Source of the DNA: Streptomyces bluensis
GTDB taxonomy: Bacteria > Actinomycetota > Actinomycetes > Streptomycetales > Streptomycetaceae
Length of the DNA stretch: 64,000 nucleotides
Reading direction: 5' to 3'
Assembly (NCBI RefSeq): GCF_014650715.1
Contig: NZ_BMVM01000009.1
Location: 62,001 to 126,000 of the forward strand
Part shown: piece by piece, positions 50,664-59,903 of the stretch
Numbering within the stretch: position 1 is the first letter of the stretch
How the letters are laid out: each line of letters starts with the position of its first letter
Translations under genes and position numbers: made by a program
The notes under the pieces: model-generated
The model's input: only the letters and a program-made list of their open reading frames with translations
Database searches by the model: none
Told to the model about the DNA's origin: nothing

Positions 50664-53600
50664 TCAGCTCGGCGCGCTGACCGGCTCCCCCACGAAGGTG
50701 CGCCACAACTGCGCGTACCGGCCGCCCAGTCGGAGCAGCTCGTCGTGGGTGCCGTCCTCGGTCACGCGGCCGTGGTCCATCACCACGACGCGGTCCGCGC
50801 GGGCGGCGGTCGTGAGCCGGTGGGCGACCACGAGCGTGGTGCGGCGGCCCGCGAGACGGTCCGTGGCCTGGTTGACCTGGGCCTCGGTGGCCAGGTCGAG
50901 GGCGGCGGTGGCCTCGTCGAGGAGCAGGATGTCAGGGTCGACGAGTTCGGCGCGGGCCAGCGCGATCAGCTGGCGCTGTCCGGCGGAGAGATTGCGGCCG
51001 CGTTCGGCGACCTCGTGGAGGTAGCCGCCCTCCAGCGTGGCGATCATGTCGTGCGCGCCGACGGCCCGGGCCGCGGCCTCCACCTCGGCGTCGGTGGCGT
51101 CGGGGCGGCCGTAGGCGATGGCGTCACGGACGGTGCCCTGGAAGAGGTACGCCTCCTGCGGGACGACGCCCAGCCGGTGCCGGTACGACGTGATGTCCAG
51201 GTGCCGCAGATCGGTGCCGTCCACGAGCACGCGCCCGCTCGTGGGGTCGTAGAAGCGCGCGACGAGCTTCACCAGGGTCGACTTGCCCGCGCCCGTCTCC
51301 CCGACGAAGGCGACCGTCTGCCCGGCGGGGATCGTCAACGCGACCCCTCCGAGGGCTTCCTCGTCGTCGCCGTACGCGAAGTGGACGTCCTCGAAGACGA
51401 TGTCCCCGCGCAGGGACAGCACCTCCAGCGGCTCCTTCGCCGCCTTCGTCGAGGTGGGTTCGCGGAGCAGTTCCTGGATGCGGCCCAGCGACACCGTGGC
51501 CTGCTGGTAGCCGTCGAAGACCTGGGAGAGCTGCTGCACGGGCGCGAAGAACAGGTCGATGTAGAGCAGGTACGCGACCAGCGCGCCCGTCGTCAGCGTC
51601 GCGGAGTCCACCCGCTGCGCGCCCACGACCAGTACGGCGGCCGCGGCCACCGACGACAGCAGCTGCACGAACGGGAAGTACACGGATATCAGCCACTGGC
51701 CGCGGACGCGCGCCGTGCGGTAGCTGTCGCTGCCGGCCGCGAAGCGCTCGCCGCCGTCCCGCTCGCGCCGGAACGCCTGCACGATCCGCAGCCCGGACAC
51801 CGACTCCTGGAGGTCGGCGTTGACCAGCGCCACGCGTTCGCGGGCGAGTTCGTACGCCTTCACGCTCGCCCGGCGGAAGAAGAACGTGCTGATGATCAGC
51901 GGCGGCAGCGTGGTGAAGACGACCAGCGCCAGCTGCACGTCGATCACGAGCAGCGCGACCATGATGCCGAAGAACGTGACGACCGAGACGAACGCGGTGA
52001 CCAGGCCCGTCTGGAGGAAGGTGGAGAGGGCGTCGACGTCCGTCGTCATCCTCGTCATGATCCGGCCGGTCAGCTCCCGCTCGTAGTAGTCGAGTCCGAG
52101 CCGCTGGAGCTGGGCGAAGATCTTCAGCCGGAGCGAGTACAGGACGCGCTCACCGGTCCGTCCGGTCATCCGCGTCTCGCCGATCTGCGCCGCCCACTGG
52201 GCGAGTACGGCGAGCAGCGCCAGCACGGAGGCCGCCCACACTCCGCCGAGGGCCAGTTCGGAGACGCCGTTGTCGATGCCGTGCCGGATCAGGACGGGGA
52301 GGAGCAGTCCCATGCCGGCGTCGACGGCGACGAGCCCGAGGCTGATGAGCAGGGGGACCCCGAAGCCCCGCAGCAGCCGCCGCAGGCCGTACGACTCCTC
52401 CGGCGTGACCGCCCGCGCCTCGTCGATGCCCGGGGTGTCGGTGGCCGGGGGCAGCGCCTCGACCTGGGCGAGGAGTTCGGGGGTGGCCGGCGTCCCGTCG
52501 AGGGCGGGGTCCCTGGGCTCCCGGTCGCCGGTCCACAGCCTGGGGGTGATGCCGCGCTCGGCGTCGAACTCGGCGTCCAGTTCGTCCCGTACGGAGGTGT
52601 CCGCGGTGAGGGTGTCTTCCGTCAGGGACGCCGGATTGACGTGGCCGGGTGAGACTCCGCCCAGTTCGTCCGGGTCGGTGAGCAGCGAACGGTAGAGGGC
52701 GGACCGCTCCTGGAGTTCCTCGTGGGTGCCGAGGTCGGCGAGGCGGCCGTGGTCGAGGACGGCGATGCGGTCGGCGAGGTTGAGGGTGGAGCGGCGGTGG
52801 GCGATCAACAAGGTGGTGCGCGCGGTAGCGCTCGATGAGGGGTGGTGGTCGGGCGACGGGAGGGCCGTACGGCCCTCCATGACCTGCCGGAGCGCCTCGT
52901 GTATCTCGTGCTCGACGCGGGCGTCCACGGCGGAGGTCGCGTCGTCGAGGACGAGGAGGCGCGGGTCGGTGAGGATGGCACGGGCGAGGGCGACGCGCTG
53001 GCGCTGGCCGCCGGAGAGGGTCAGGCCGTGCTCGCCGACCTTGGTGTCGTATCCCTCGGGCAGTGCGGTGATGAACCCGTGCGCCTGGGCGGCGCGGGCG
53101 GCGGTCTCGATCTGCTCCTGGGTGGCGTCGGGGCGGCCGTAGGCGATGTTGTCGCGGACGGTGGCCGAGAAGAGGAAGGAGTCCTCGGGGACGAGCCCGA
53201 TGGCGGCGCGCAGGGAGTCGAGGGTGAGTTCCCGGACGTCGTGGCCGCCGATGAGGACGGCGCCGTGCGTGACGTCGTAGAAGCGCGGCAGGAGCATCGA
53301 GAGCGTGGACTTGCCGGAGCCGGAGGAGCCGACGACGGCGAGGGTCTCGCCGGGGCGTATCTCGAAGCTGAGGCCGTCGAGGACGGGGGCCTTGTCCGAG
53401 CCCGCGGAGGCGTCCCGGTGAACGTCCCCGTACGCGAACGACACGTCGTCGAACTCGACGGTCGCGGGGGCGTCGGCGGGAAGCGTCTTCGTGCCGTCCC
53501 TGAGGGTCGGCTCGGTGTCGATCAGCTCCAGCACGCGCTCGGTGCCCGCCCGTGCCTGCTGACCGACGGTCAGGACCATGGCGAGCATGCGGACGGGGCC

Positions 53601-54494
53601 GACGAGCTGGGCGAGGTAGCTGGAGAAGGCGACGAACGTGCCGAGCGTGATGTGCCCGCGCACCGCGAGCCAGCCGCCGAGCGCCAGCATGGCGACCTGC
53701 CCGAGGGCGGGGACGGCCTGGAGCGCCGGGGTGTACCGGGAGTTGAACCGGATGGTGCGCAGCCGCCCCGCGAACAGCTTGCGGCCGACCTCCCTGAGCT
53801 TCCCGGTCTCCTGCTCCTCCTGTCCGAAGCCCTTGACCACGCGGACACCGCTGACGGCACCGTCGACGACGCCCGCGACGGCGGCGGCCTGGGCCTGCGC
53901 GTACCAGGTGGCCGGGTGCAGCCGGGTGCGGCTGCGCTTGGCGATCCACCAGAGGGCGGGGGCGACGGCTATCGCGACCAGGGTGAGGGGCAGCGACAGC
54001 CAGGCCATGATCACGAGGGAGATCAGGAAGAGCATGACGTTGCCGAGGGTCATCGGCAGCATGAAGAGCAGGCCCTGGATCAGCTGGAGGTCGCTGGTGG
54101 CCCTCCCGACGACCTGGCCGGTGGACAGCTCGTCCTGACGGCGCCCGTCGAGCCGCGTGATCGTCTCGTACATGTCGGTCCGCAGGTCGTGCTGGACGTC
54201 GAGGGCGAGACGTCCGCCGTAGTAGCGGCGGATGTAGGTCAGGACGTAGACGAGGACGGCGGACCCGATCAGCGCGCCGGCCCAGGGGGCCATGCTCCGG
54301 GTGTGGTTCGTGACGACGTCATCGATGATCACCTTGGTGATCAGGGGGACGACGGCCATGAGGGCCATGCCCGCCAGGGAGGAACCGAGGGCGAGGACGA
54401 CGTCCTTGGGGTACCGCCAGGCGTACCCGGCGAGTCTCCGCGCCCAGCCCTGTATCTCCCCTGTCTCCCCCGTCTCCCCCTGCTCCGCTGCCAC
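50664..54494 (-). CDS. Single-chain ABC exporter (two TMD-NBD halves)
   Basis: 1276-residue exporter with two complete halves, equivalent to a heterodimeric exporter fused end to end. Half 1: six membrane segments (about 30-310), Walker A GSSGSGKST (389-397), LSGGQ (493-497), Walker B LLVLDDAT with Asp518 where the catalytic Glu is expected, H566. A 17-residue insert (PSPDHHPSSSATARTT) lies before that H-loop. A 95-residue linker joins half 2: Walker A GETGAGKS (1065-1072), signature LSAGQ (1169-1173), intact LLLDEAT (Glu1194), H1225. The degenerate parts (Asp518 and LSAGQ) fall in one composite ATP site. GTG at 54494 is chosen over ATG 54509 because GGGAGG lies seven bases before it. Confidence 0.92.
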   Translation of the reverse strand: MAAEQGETGETGEIQGWARRLAGYAWRYPKDVVLALGSSLAGMALMAVVPLITKVIIDDVVTNHTRSMAPWAGALIGSAVLVYVLTYIRRYYGGRLALDVQHDLRTDMYETITRLDGRRQDELSTGQVVGRATSDLQLIQGLLFMLPMTLGNVMLFLISLVIMAWLSLPLTLVAIAVAPALWWIAKRSRTRLHPATWYAQAQAAAVAGVVDGAVSGVRVVKGFGQEEQETGKLREVGRKLFAGRLRTIRFNSRYTPALQAVPALGQVAMLALGGWLAVRGHITLGTFVAFSSYLAQLVGPVRMLAMVLTVGQQARAGTERVLELIDTEPTLRDGTKTLPADAPATVEFDDVSFAYGDVHRDASAGSDKAPVLDGLSFEIRPGETLAVVGSSGSGKSTLSMLLPRFYDVTHGAVLIGGHDVRELTLDSLRAAIGLVPEDSFLFSATVRDNIAYGRPDATQEQIETAARAAQAHGFITALPEGYDTKVGEHGLTLSGGQRQRVALARAILTDPRLLVLDDATSAVDARVEHEIHEALRQVMEGRTALPSPDHHPSSSATARTTLLIAHRRSTLNLADRIAVLDHGRLADLGTHEELQERSALYRSLLTDPDELGGVSPGHVNPASLTEDTLTADTSVRDELDAEFDAERGITPRLWTGDREPRDPALDGTPATPELLAQVEALPPATDTPGIDEARAVTPEESYGLRRLLRGFGVPLLISLGLVAVDAGMGLLLPVLIRHGIDNGVSELALGGVWAASVLALLAVLAQWAAQIGETRMTGRTGERVLYSLRLKIFAQLQRLGLDYYERELTGRIMTRMTTDVDALSTFLQTGLVTAFVSVVTFFGIMVALLVIDVQLALVVFTTLPPLIISTFFFRRASVKAYELARERVALVNADLQESVSGLRIVQAFRRERDGGERFAAGSDSYRTARVRGQWLISVYFPFVQLLSSVAAAAVLVVGAQRVDSATLTTGALVAYLLYIDLFFAPVQQLSQVFDGYQQATVSLGRIQELLREPTSTKAAKEPLEVLSLRGDIVFEDVHFAYGDDEEALGGVALTIPAGQTVAFVGETGAGKSTLVKLVARFYDPTSGRVLVDGTDLRHLDITSYRHRLGVVPQEAYLFQGTVRDAIAYGRPDATDAEVEAAARAVGAHDMIATLEGGYLHEVAERGRNLSAGQRQLIALARAELVDPDILLLDEATAALDLATEAQVNQATDRLAGRRTTLVVAHRLTTAARADRVVVMDHGRVTEDGTHDELLRLGGRYAQLWRTFVGEPVSAPS

Positions 54495-54608
54495 GGCGGC
54501 GCCTCCCATCTGTGCTGATGTGCCGGAGGCACCAACGCGGGAGGGTGCGGGTTTCATTCCGCTGCAATGCCGCTGCAATGAACCTGCGGGGCGGCGCGGG
54601 GGTTTCGT

Positions 54609-54879
54609 CGCCCCCGCCGCCCCTACCCGTCCCCTCCCCAGGGGCTCCGCCCCTTCGACCCCGCCAAGGGGGCTACGCCCCCTGGACCCCCAGGGCTTCG
54701 GGGCTCCGCCCCGGACCCCGTTTCGGGGGCCGGCCCCCGGACCCCCGCTCCTCAAACGCCGGAGGGGCTGAACGTCAGCCCGTCCGGCGTTTGAGGACGA
54801 GGCCGTTCAGGCCGACAGCGGGGGTCTGGGGGCGGCAGCCCCCAGGGACAGGATGGGACGGGTAGGGGCGGCGGGGGCG
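54609..54879. repeat. Nested palindromic intergenic element, copy 2
   Basis: A 271-base relative of the element at 6548-6780. The outer arms again begin CGCCCCCGCCGCCCC and end GGGGCGGCGGGGGCG. The inner inverted repeat and the GGCTGAACGTCAGCCC hairpin are conserved, but one arm carries a 38-base insertion of CCC/GGG-rich sequence. It fills the gap between the exporter start and the phytase-like gene stop (54892). No transposase or target-site duplication seen. Confidence 0.85.
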
Positions 54880-54891
54880 AGAACTCCGCCG

Positions 54892-55944
54892 TTACGGCAG
54901 GCGGACGTTCAGTCGGTAGAAGCGGGTCGTCTGGGCCGGGTTCTGGTTGTCGTCGCTGACCAGGAGGACGCGCAGGCCGCCGGAGCCATAACCGGTGATC
55001 GTCATGCCCTCGATGTTGTCGAGCAGCGGGTTCGGCTGGGGCTGCTTGGCGGTCGCTCCGAGTGTGGGGCAGGTCACGAGGTCGGTGAGGAGGGTCTTCT
55101 TCACCAGCCGTACGTCCGCCTGGCCCGTGAGGTTCTCGACCCCGCTGGTGTCCGTGGCGTGCCGCGGGTCCGCGAGGTAGAGGCGGACGGTGTTGCCGAC
55201 GCCGGAGGTGAAGCCGCGCTCCAGGACCAGCAGCCGCCCGTCGGGAAGGGCGGCGGTCTCCACGACGCCCAGGCCGCTGTCGGCGCGGTAGCCGTACTGG
55301 TCCGAGAGCCGGAAGTCCTGGCCGCGGCCCCGGTCCCAGGTCTGGAAGCGGACGATCCCGGCGCTGTCGCCGGAGAGGGCGTACTCCATGGAGGCGAGCA
55401 GGGTGCGCCCGCCGGGCAGGAGGGTCAGGCCCTCGAAGGTGCCGTTGGTGACGGCCCGCCCGGCCGGAGCGACCCGGAGCGCCTCCGGTACGGGCAGGCT
55501 CCCGCCCAGCAGGCGGCCCTCGCGGTCGTACCGGCGTACCGACGGCTCCTTCTCGGAACTGACGAGCAGCGTGCCGTCCCGGTCGACGACCAGGCCCTCG
55601 GAGTCGAGCTCCGCGCCCTTGTCGTCGGCGAGCGGGACGACGCCCGTCGGGCGCAGGGTGCGGGCATCCAGGGTGAAGAGGGCGGAGCGGTCGGAGACCG
55701 CGGCGAGGGAACCGTCCCGGTTCACGGCGAGGGCCGAGAAGTTGCCGACGAAGGTGCCCTCGTACGTCGTCTTGTCGAGCGCGTCGGAGAAGCCGTCGAT
55801 GGAGACGGCGGGCGAACAGGCGTGTGACGGTGACGCGTTGACGGTGGCGTGGGCGTGGGCGGGTCCGGCGGTACCGAGCGTGGTGGCTGCCGCCAGCGCG
55901 GCGGTGACGGTCGCGAGGCGGGTTCTGAGGCTTCTGGAGCGCAT
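54892..55944 (-). CDS. Secreted esterase-like phytase domain protein
   Basis: 350 residues with a Sec signal peptide (LRTRLATVTAALAAATTLGTAGPAHAHA) and a beta-propeller of the esterase-like phytase family (PF13449 type): FSALAVNRDGSLAAVSDRS, LDSEGLVVDRDGTLLVSSEKEPSVRRYDREG, GTFEGLTLLPGGRTLLASME, LDNIEGMTITGYGSGGLRVLLVSDDNQNP. Phytase or esterase activity is not proven for most members. The ATG at 55944 has no strong ribosome-binding site; the frame is open to 56019. It precedes the serine hydrolase gene in the opposite order of transcription, 72 bases apart. Confidence 0.85.
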   Translation of the reverse strand: MRSRSLRTRLATVTAALAAATTLGTAGPAHAHATVNASPSHACSPAVSIDGFSDALDKTTYEGTFVGNFSALAVNRDGSLAAVSDRSALFTLDARTLRPTGVVPLADDKGAELDSEGLVVDRDGTLLVSSEKEPSVRRYDREGRLLGGSLPVPEALRVAPAGRAVTNGTFEGLTLLPGGRTLLASMEYALSGDSAGIVRFQTWDRGRGQDFRLSDQYGYRADSGLGVVETAALPDGRLLVLERGFTSGVGNTVRLYLADPRHATDTSGVENLTGQADVRLVKKTLLTDLVTCPTLGATAKQPQPNPLLDNIEGMTITGYGSGGLRVLLVSDDNQNPAQTTRFYRLNVRLP

Positions 55945-56015
55945 GCCCGTCACGGTAGAACGGGTGGCGTGCTGCCGGGTGGACTCCCCGTGAATGCTGG
56001 GGGTTTCGGGAGATT

Positions 56016-56948
56016 TCAACCGCCCGCCGGCGGCACGGGCACGGAGGCCTCGCTGGGCTGGTTCGTCGGGACGTACCGCTGGGCGCCCGCGCTGCCGGTG
56101 ACCGGTACGAGGTCCTTGTGGATGGCCTTCGCTATGCCCTGGATGGTGGTCACGCCGTAGGTCATGGTGCTGTTGCCGTGCGTGAGCACGGAGATCATGT
56201 AGTCGTGTCCGCCGCCGTTGAAGGTGCCGATGCTGTGCACGCGCCAGCCGTGCGTGGCACGGGACAGCCAGCCGTTCTTGACGTGCACGGAGACGGTGGA
56301 GGGCGCCCCGGCCGGTGTACCCCAGCGCTGCGAGGAGATGACCTGGCCCATCAGCTTCAGGATGTACGCACGGGAGTTGTCACTCAGCACGGAGTTCTTC
56401 GCGGTGACGAGCTTGAGCAACTTCTGCTCGTCCTGGACGGTGATCTGGGTCAGCCCCCAGTAGCCGTTCGTGCCCGGCTTGGTCTGCGTCATGCCGGCGG
56501 CGGCCAGGAAGCCCTTGATCTTCGTCATCCCGAGCTGCCGCCACAGGGTGCTGGTGGCCGCGTTGTCCGACTTGGTGATCATGGCCTTGGAGAGATCCGC
56601 CTCACGCTGGGTGAGGTAACGGTTGTGCTTCTTCGCGTCCCAGAGCAGCGTGGCGAGCACGGTCACCTTGACGACGCTGGCCGAGTCGAAGGCCGTACTG
56701 CCGCGCAGGGTGCAGGTGGTGTTCGTGGCCCGGTCGTAGAGCCCGACGGCTATGGTCCCCTTGCGGTTCGCGAGGGCCGCGGTGATGTCCTTCTGCAACT
56801 TCGCGGCCAGGCCCGCCCGTCCGGACGTACAGCTGACCTGCGGCGTGGCAGCCGCTGCCGGTGTCGCGGCGGCCACGCACGGCAGAAGCAGTCCGGCGCC
56901 GAGGGCCCCGGCGATCACACGTGCACGTCTCGTTGCCCGGTACGTCAT
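56016..56948 (-). CDS. Secreted beta-lactamase-fold serine hydrolase
   Basis: 310 residues; signal peptide VIAGALGAGLLLPCVAAATPAAAA, mature domain of the class A beta-lactamase fold. The active-site elements are SVVK (Ser91, Lys94), SDN (127-129) and a KNG in HVKNGW in place of the canonical KTG. A class A-type omega-loop ExxLN motif is not obvious, so resistance to beta-lactams is not predicted; a peptidase or carboxypeptidase-like role is as likely. ATG at 56948 has GGGAAG upstream. Monocistronic by spacing. Confidence 0.85.
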   Translation of the reverse strand: MTYRATRRARVIAGALGAGLLLPCVAAATPAAAATPQVSCTSGRAGLAAKLQKDITAALANRKGTIAVGLYDRATNTTCTLRGSTAFDSASVVKVTVLATLLWDAKKHNRYLTQREADLSKAMITKSDNAATSTLWRQLGMTKIKGFLAAAGMTQTKPGTNGYWGLTQITVQDEQKLLKLVTAKNSVLSDNSRAYILKLMGQVISSQRWGTPAGAPSTVSVHVKNGWLSRATHGWRVHSIGTFNGGGHDYMISVLTHGNSTMTYGVTTIQGIAKAIHKDLVPVTGSAGAQRYVPTNQPSEASVPVPPAGG

Positions 56949-57103
56949 GGAGGCTTCCCATCCCCTAGAAGCGAGGCGAGCGCGCTGTCGGCGCACTCGC
57001 CTCCTTCGACTCGCGGGGATGGCCGGGAGTTGTACGTGCGTTTGGTCACCGGGACCTGCTCTGCTCGCCAAGCCGCTACCGTCTCGGGCCTACCGTCTCG
57101 GGC

Positions 57104-57679
57104 CTACCGTCGCGGCCCCGCGACGGCGTACACCGCGGTGCCGGCGACCACGAGGACCACGGCCGTCCAGGTGCCCGCCGCCGTGCCGGGCGGCAGCAGC
57201 ATCCAGGCCGCCACCTGCGTCGGCACACTCGTCGGGGGCGGGGCGAAGAACGAGAACGAGAGCCAGGCGAACGGCAGCGTCCACGCGTACTGACCGCCCA
57301 GGAGCGCCGCGCCCAGGGCGGCCAGTCCCATCAGGCCCGCGCTGTCCCGGACGATGAACGCGGTGGTGGCCATGGACTCGCCCATGGTCTGCACGGCGAG
57401 CAGCATCGCGGCGACGACCGCGCCGGCGAGCAGCACGTGCGCCGCTCTGCGGGGCACCCAGCGGATCGCGGCCGTCCGGTCCAGCGCGAGGTCCTGCCCG
57501 CTGAGGCCGATCGAGGCGGCCATCGCCCCGGTGGCGAGGACGAGCACGGGCGGTCGCGGATCACCGGGCCCCCCGCCGCCGTCCCGGGCGAGTGCCCACA
57601 CCGCCACCGTGCTGATCAGCACCGCGGCGAGCGACGCGGGGACCTGACGCGAGCGCGCGTACAGCGTCAGCCATCTCAC
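57104..57679 (-). CDS. Membrane protein, fifth gene of the sigma/ABC chain
   Basis: 191 residues with about five to six hydrophobic segments (LAAVLISTVAVWAL, PPVLVLATGAMAASIGL, LLAGAVVAAMLLA, GLAALGAALLGGQY, WTAVVLVVAGTAVYAV). No family recognised, but length and position suit an accessory or half-permease of the ABC system. The GTG start overlaps the preceding gene's stop by four bases (GTGA, 57676-57679). Downstream of it there is no terminator-like hairpin before the serine hydrolase gene. Confidence 0.7.
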   Translation of the reverse strand: MRWLTLYARSRQVPASLAAVLISTVAVWALARDGGGGPGDPRPPVLVLATGAMAASIGLSGQDLALDRTAAIRWVPRRAAHVLLAGAVVAAMLLAVQTMGESMATTAFIVRDSAGLMGLAALGAALLGGQYAWTLPFAWLSFSFFAPPPTSVPTQVAAWMLLPPGTAAGTWTAVVLVVAGTAVYAVAGPRR

Positions 57680-59073
57680 CGGGACGCACCGCCCTTCAGC
57701 GCGTCGAAGGGCTCGCCCTCGCAGGAGAGTGCGGCGGCGCGCATCGCGTTGATCCGCGAGAGCTGCTCGGTCCGCCCGAGCGCCTTGAGTTCCTTCCACA
57801 CCGGGCGGGTCTCGGTGTCGACCTCGCGGCGCGAAATTGCCGCCACTGTGCCGGGAAGCTGCCTGAGGTCCCCGAGGACCCAGCCTGCCGCGACGGTCTG
57901 CGCGTACAGGTCTCCCCCCGTGCCGCTCCAGCCGACGGGGGAGCACCCCGGCACCATGCCCTTGGCGATCAGGGCCCGGGTCAGTTCCTCGCCCTTCGCG
58001 GCGGCGATGAGGTCGTCGTCGAAGTCGAGGAGCACCGTCTTACGGGACCACCGCGGCGTGGCGCCGTCCGGCGGTACGGCGGTGTTCTCCCGGACCGAGA
58101 CCGGCGCCCGGCCGCCCAGGGCGCCGTGCAGCAGGCGCAGCGCCTCCTTACCGGGACCCGCCAGTTCGGCGAGTCGGTCCTGGTGCGTCCTGGTCACGCA
58201 CACCGGGCCGTCGCACACCAGCTCCGCGGCGGCCTTGTCGACGACGTACATCCGGCTCGGCTCGGAGGGGAGGACGAGCAGGGCGAGCGGCGCGCCCGCC
58301 AGGACGGGCGTCAGGGCGGCCAGCCGGGCGCGCGGGGTCGCGGCGACCAGCAGCGCGAAGCCGGTCGCGGCCAGGCCGAGCAGCCAGATCGTCTGCCCGA
58401 GGTGCACGGAGGCGGAGAACGTGAGGAGCACGTTGCGCACCTCGTCCACCGCCGGTGACAGCAGGGAGACCCGGTTCGGCTCCGTGATGTCGACCCCCTC
58501 CGCCGTGGTCGTCCGCGTCCGGCCCAGCGTCGAGTTCATGAGGGCCGTGAACACGAAGGCGACCATGGTCAGCACGGGCGGGGTGAGCGCGGACGGCAGG
58601 GCCCGCCCCACACCCATGCCCAGCACGGCGCCCGCGACCAGGAAGAGTGCCCCCACCAGCGAGATCGGCAGCCACCCGAGGTGCGTGTACTCGGTGTGGG
58701 CGAGCACCTGGACCCCGCCGATGAGGACGACGAGCGCGAAGGCCGAGGCCAGGGTGATCGCCGTGGTGCCCGCCAGCGTGGCGGCGCGGTGCCAGGCGGG
58801 CCGCGGTGTGGTCGTCAGCAGCTCGGGCATCGTCGAGCGGTGGTCGCGCAGGCCCTGCAACGCGCCGAGCCCCACGGCGAGCGGCCACAGGTAGAACAGC
58901 AGGGCGCGGGTCCACAGGGCCAGGGACGTCCACTGGGCCGTCCACGCCGTGGTGCCCCTCCACCACGCGGTGCTCACCAGGTACAGGAACGCCAGCGCGG
59001 TCGTCAGGACCACAATGCCGGCCCACGGGGCGACGGAACGCCTCAACTCGATGCGCAGAACACGGCCGTTCAC
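57676..59073 (-). CDS. Large ABC-associated membrane protein
   Basis: 465 residues: six or seven hydrophobic segments in the first 270 residues (APWAGIVVLTTALAFLYLV, TRALLFYLWPLAVGLGALQ, LVVLIGGVQVLA, ISLVGALFLVAGAVLGMG, TMVAFVFTALMN, TIWLLGLAATGFALLVA), then a soluble domain of about 180 residues with two cysteine pairs (LVCDGPVCV and VPGCSP). The soluble domain probably lies outside the membrane. It is an ABC-2-like permease partner for the ATPase encoded upstream. Starts GTG at 59073, overlapping the ATPase gene by four bases. Confidence 0.75.
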   Translation of the reverse strand: MNGRVLRIELRRSVAPWAGIVVLTTALAFLYLVSTAWWRGTTAWTAQWTSLALWTRALLFYLWPLAVGLGALQGLRDHRSTMPELLTTTPRPAWHRAATLAGTTAITLASAFALVVLIGGVQVLAHTEYTHLGWLPISLVGALFLVAGAVLGMGVGRALPSALTPPVLTMVAFVFTALMNSTLGRTRTTTAEGVDITEPNRVSLLSPAVDEVRNVLLTFSASVHLGQTIWLLGLAATGFALLVAATPRARLAALTPVLAGAPLALLVLPSEPSRMYVVDKAAAELVCDGPVCVTRTHQDRLAELAGPGKEALRLLHGALGGRAPVSVRENTAVPPDGATPRWSRKTVLLDFDDDLIAAAKGEELTRALIAKGMVPGCSPVGWSGTGGDLYAQTVAAGWVLGDLRQLPGTVAAISRREVDTETRPVWKELKALGRTEQLSRINAMRAAALSCEGEPFDALKGGASR

Positions 59074-59903
59074 CAGGTGCCCCTTCCCTGCTCGGGCCCC
59101 TTCAGCAGCGCCGAGTAGCCGCGCTCCAGCGGGCTGTCGCCCACGTGCTCGGGGCCGCCCGCCGCGGCCAGTTCGTCCGGGGTGCCCTGGAAGACCAGCC
59201 GGCCCTCGGCGAAGAGCACCACGTCGGTGCAGGCGGCGGCGACGTCCTCCACCAGATGGGTCGAGACCACCACGCAGGTGTCCGTGCCCAGTTCCAGCAG
59301 CAGTTCGCGGAAGCGCAGCCGCTGCGCCGGGTCCAGGCCGACCGTCGGCTCGTCCAGCAGCAGGATCGTCGGGTCGTTGACGATGGCCTGGGCGATGCCG
59401 ACCCGCCGCACCATGCCGCCCGACAGGGCCTTCATCCGCTCGTCGGCGCGGTCCGCCAGTCCCACCCGCTCCACGGCGCGCTGCACCGCCGCCGGGATGT
59501 CCGCCTTGGGCACCTCCTTCAGCCACGCCATGTACTCGACGAACTCGCGCACCGTGAAGCGCTTGTAGTAGCCGAACTCCTGCGGCAGATAGCCGATCCG
59601 GCGGCGCAGCGCACGGTGCTCGCCCCGGCCGCCCACGGACTCGCCGAGCAGCTCAAGGGTGCCCTCGGCGGGGCGCAGTACGGTGGCCAGCGCCCGGATG
59701 AGGGTGGTCTTGCCCGCCCCGTTGGGTCCGAGCAGGCCGTGCACGCCGGTGCCCAGCGAGAGGTCGAGCCCGTCGACCGCCATCCGTTTCCTGCCGGCTC
59801 TGACCTTCAGCCCGGCGGCCCGGATCTCCCAGGCGTAGGGCGTCGGTGCGATGTCGGCCGCGCTGAACGCGGGCATCATGTGATGGTCCTTTCCGATGGT
59901 CAT
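59070..59903 (-). CDS. ABC transporter ATP-binding protein
   Basis: 277 residues: Walker A GPNGAGKT in LLGPNGAGKTTLIRALATVLRP, Q-loop IGYLPQEFGY, signature ALSGGMVRRVGIAQA (LSGGM), Walker B ILLLDEPTVGLD and H-loop STHLVED. It powers transport through the membrane proteins encoded next. The ATG at 59903 overlaps the anti-sigma stop (ATGA 59900-59903) and its stop overlaps the next GTG, so the sigma, anti-sigma and transporter genes form one translationally coupled unit. Confidence 0.92.
   Translation of the reverse strand: MTIGKDHHMMPAFSAADIAPTPYAWEIRAAGLKVRAGRKRMAVDGLDLSLGTGVHGLLGPNGAGKTTLIRALATVLRPAEGTLELLGESVGGRGEHRALRRRIGYLPQEFGYYKRFTVREFVEYMAWLKEVPKADIPAAVQRAVERVGLADRADERMKALSGGMVRRVGIAQAIVNDPTILLLDEPTVGLDPAQRLRFRELLLELGTDTCVVVSTHLVEDVAAACTDVVLFAEGRLVFQGTPDELAAAGGPEHVGDSPLERGYSALLKGPEQGRGTW

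Noticed and set aside
56016..56948. Annotating this protein as a beta-lactamase resistance enzyme.
   Set aside because: SVVK and SDN are present but the third motif is KNG and no class A omega-loop ExxLN was found, so resistance is not supported.
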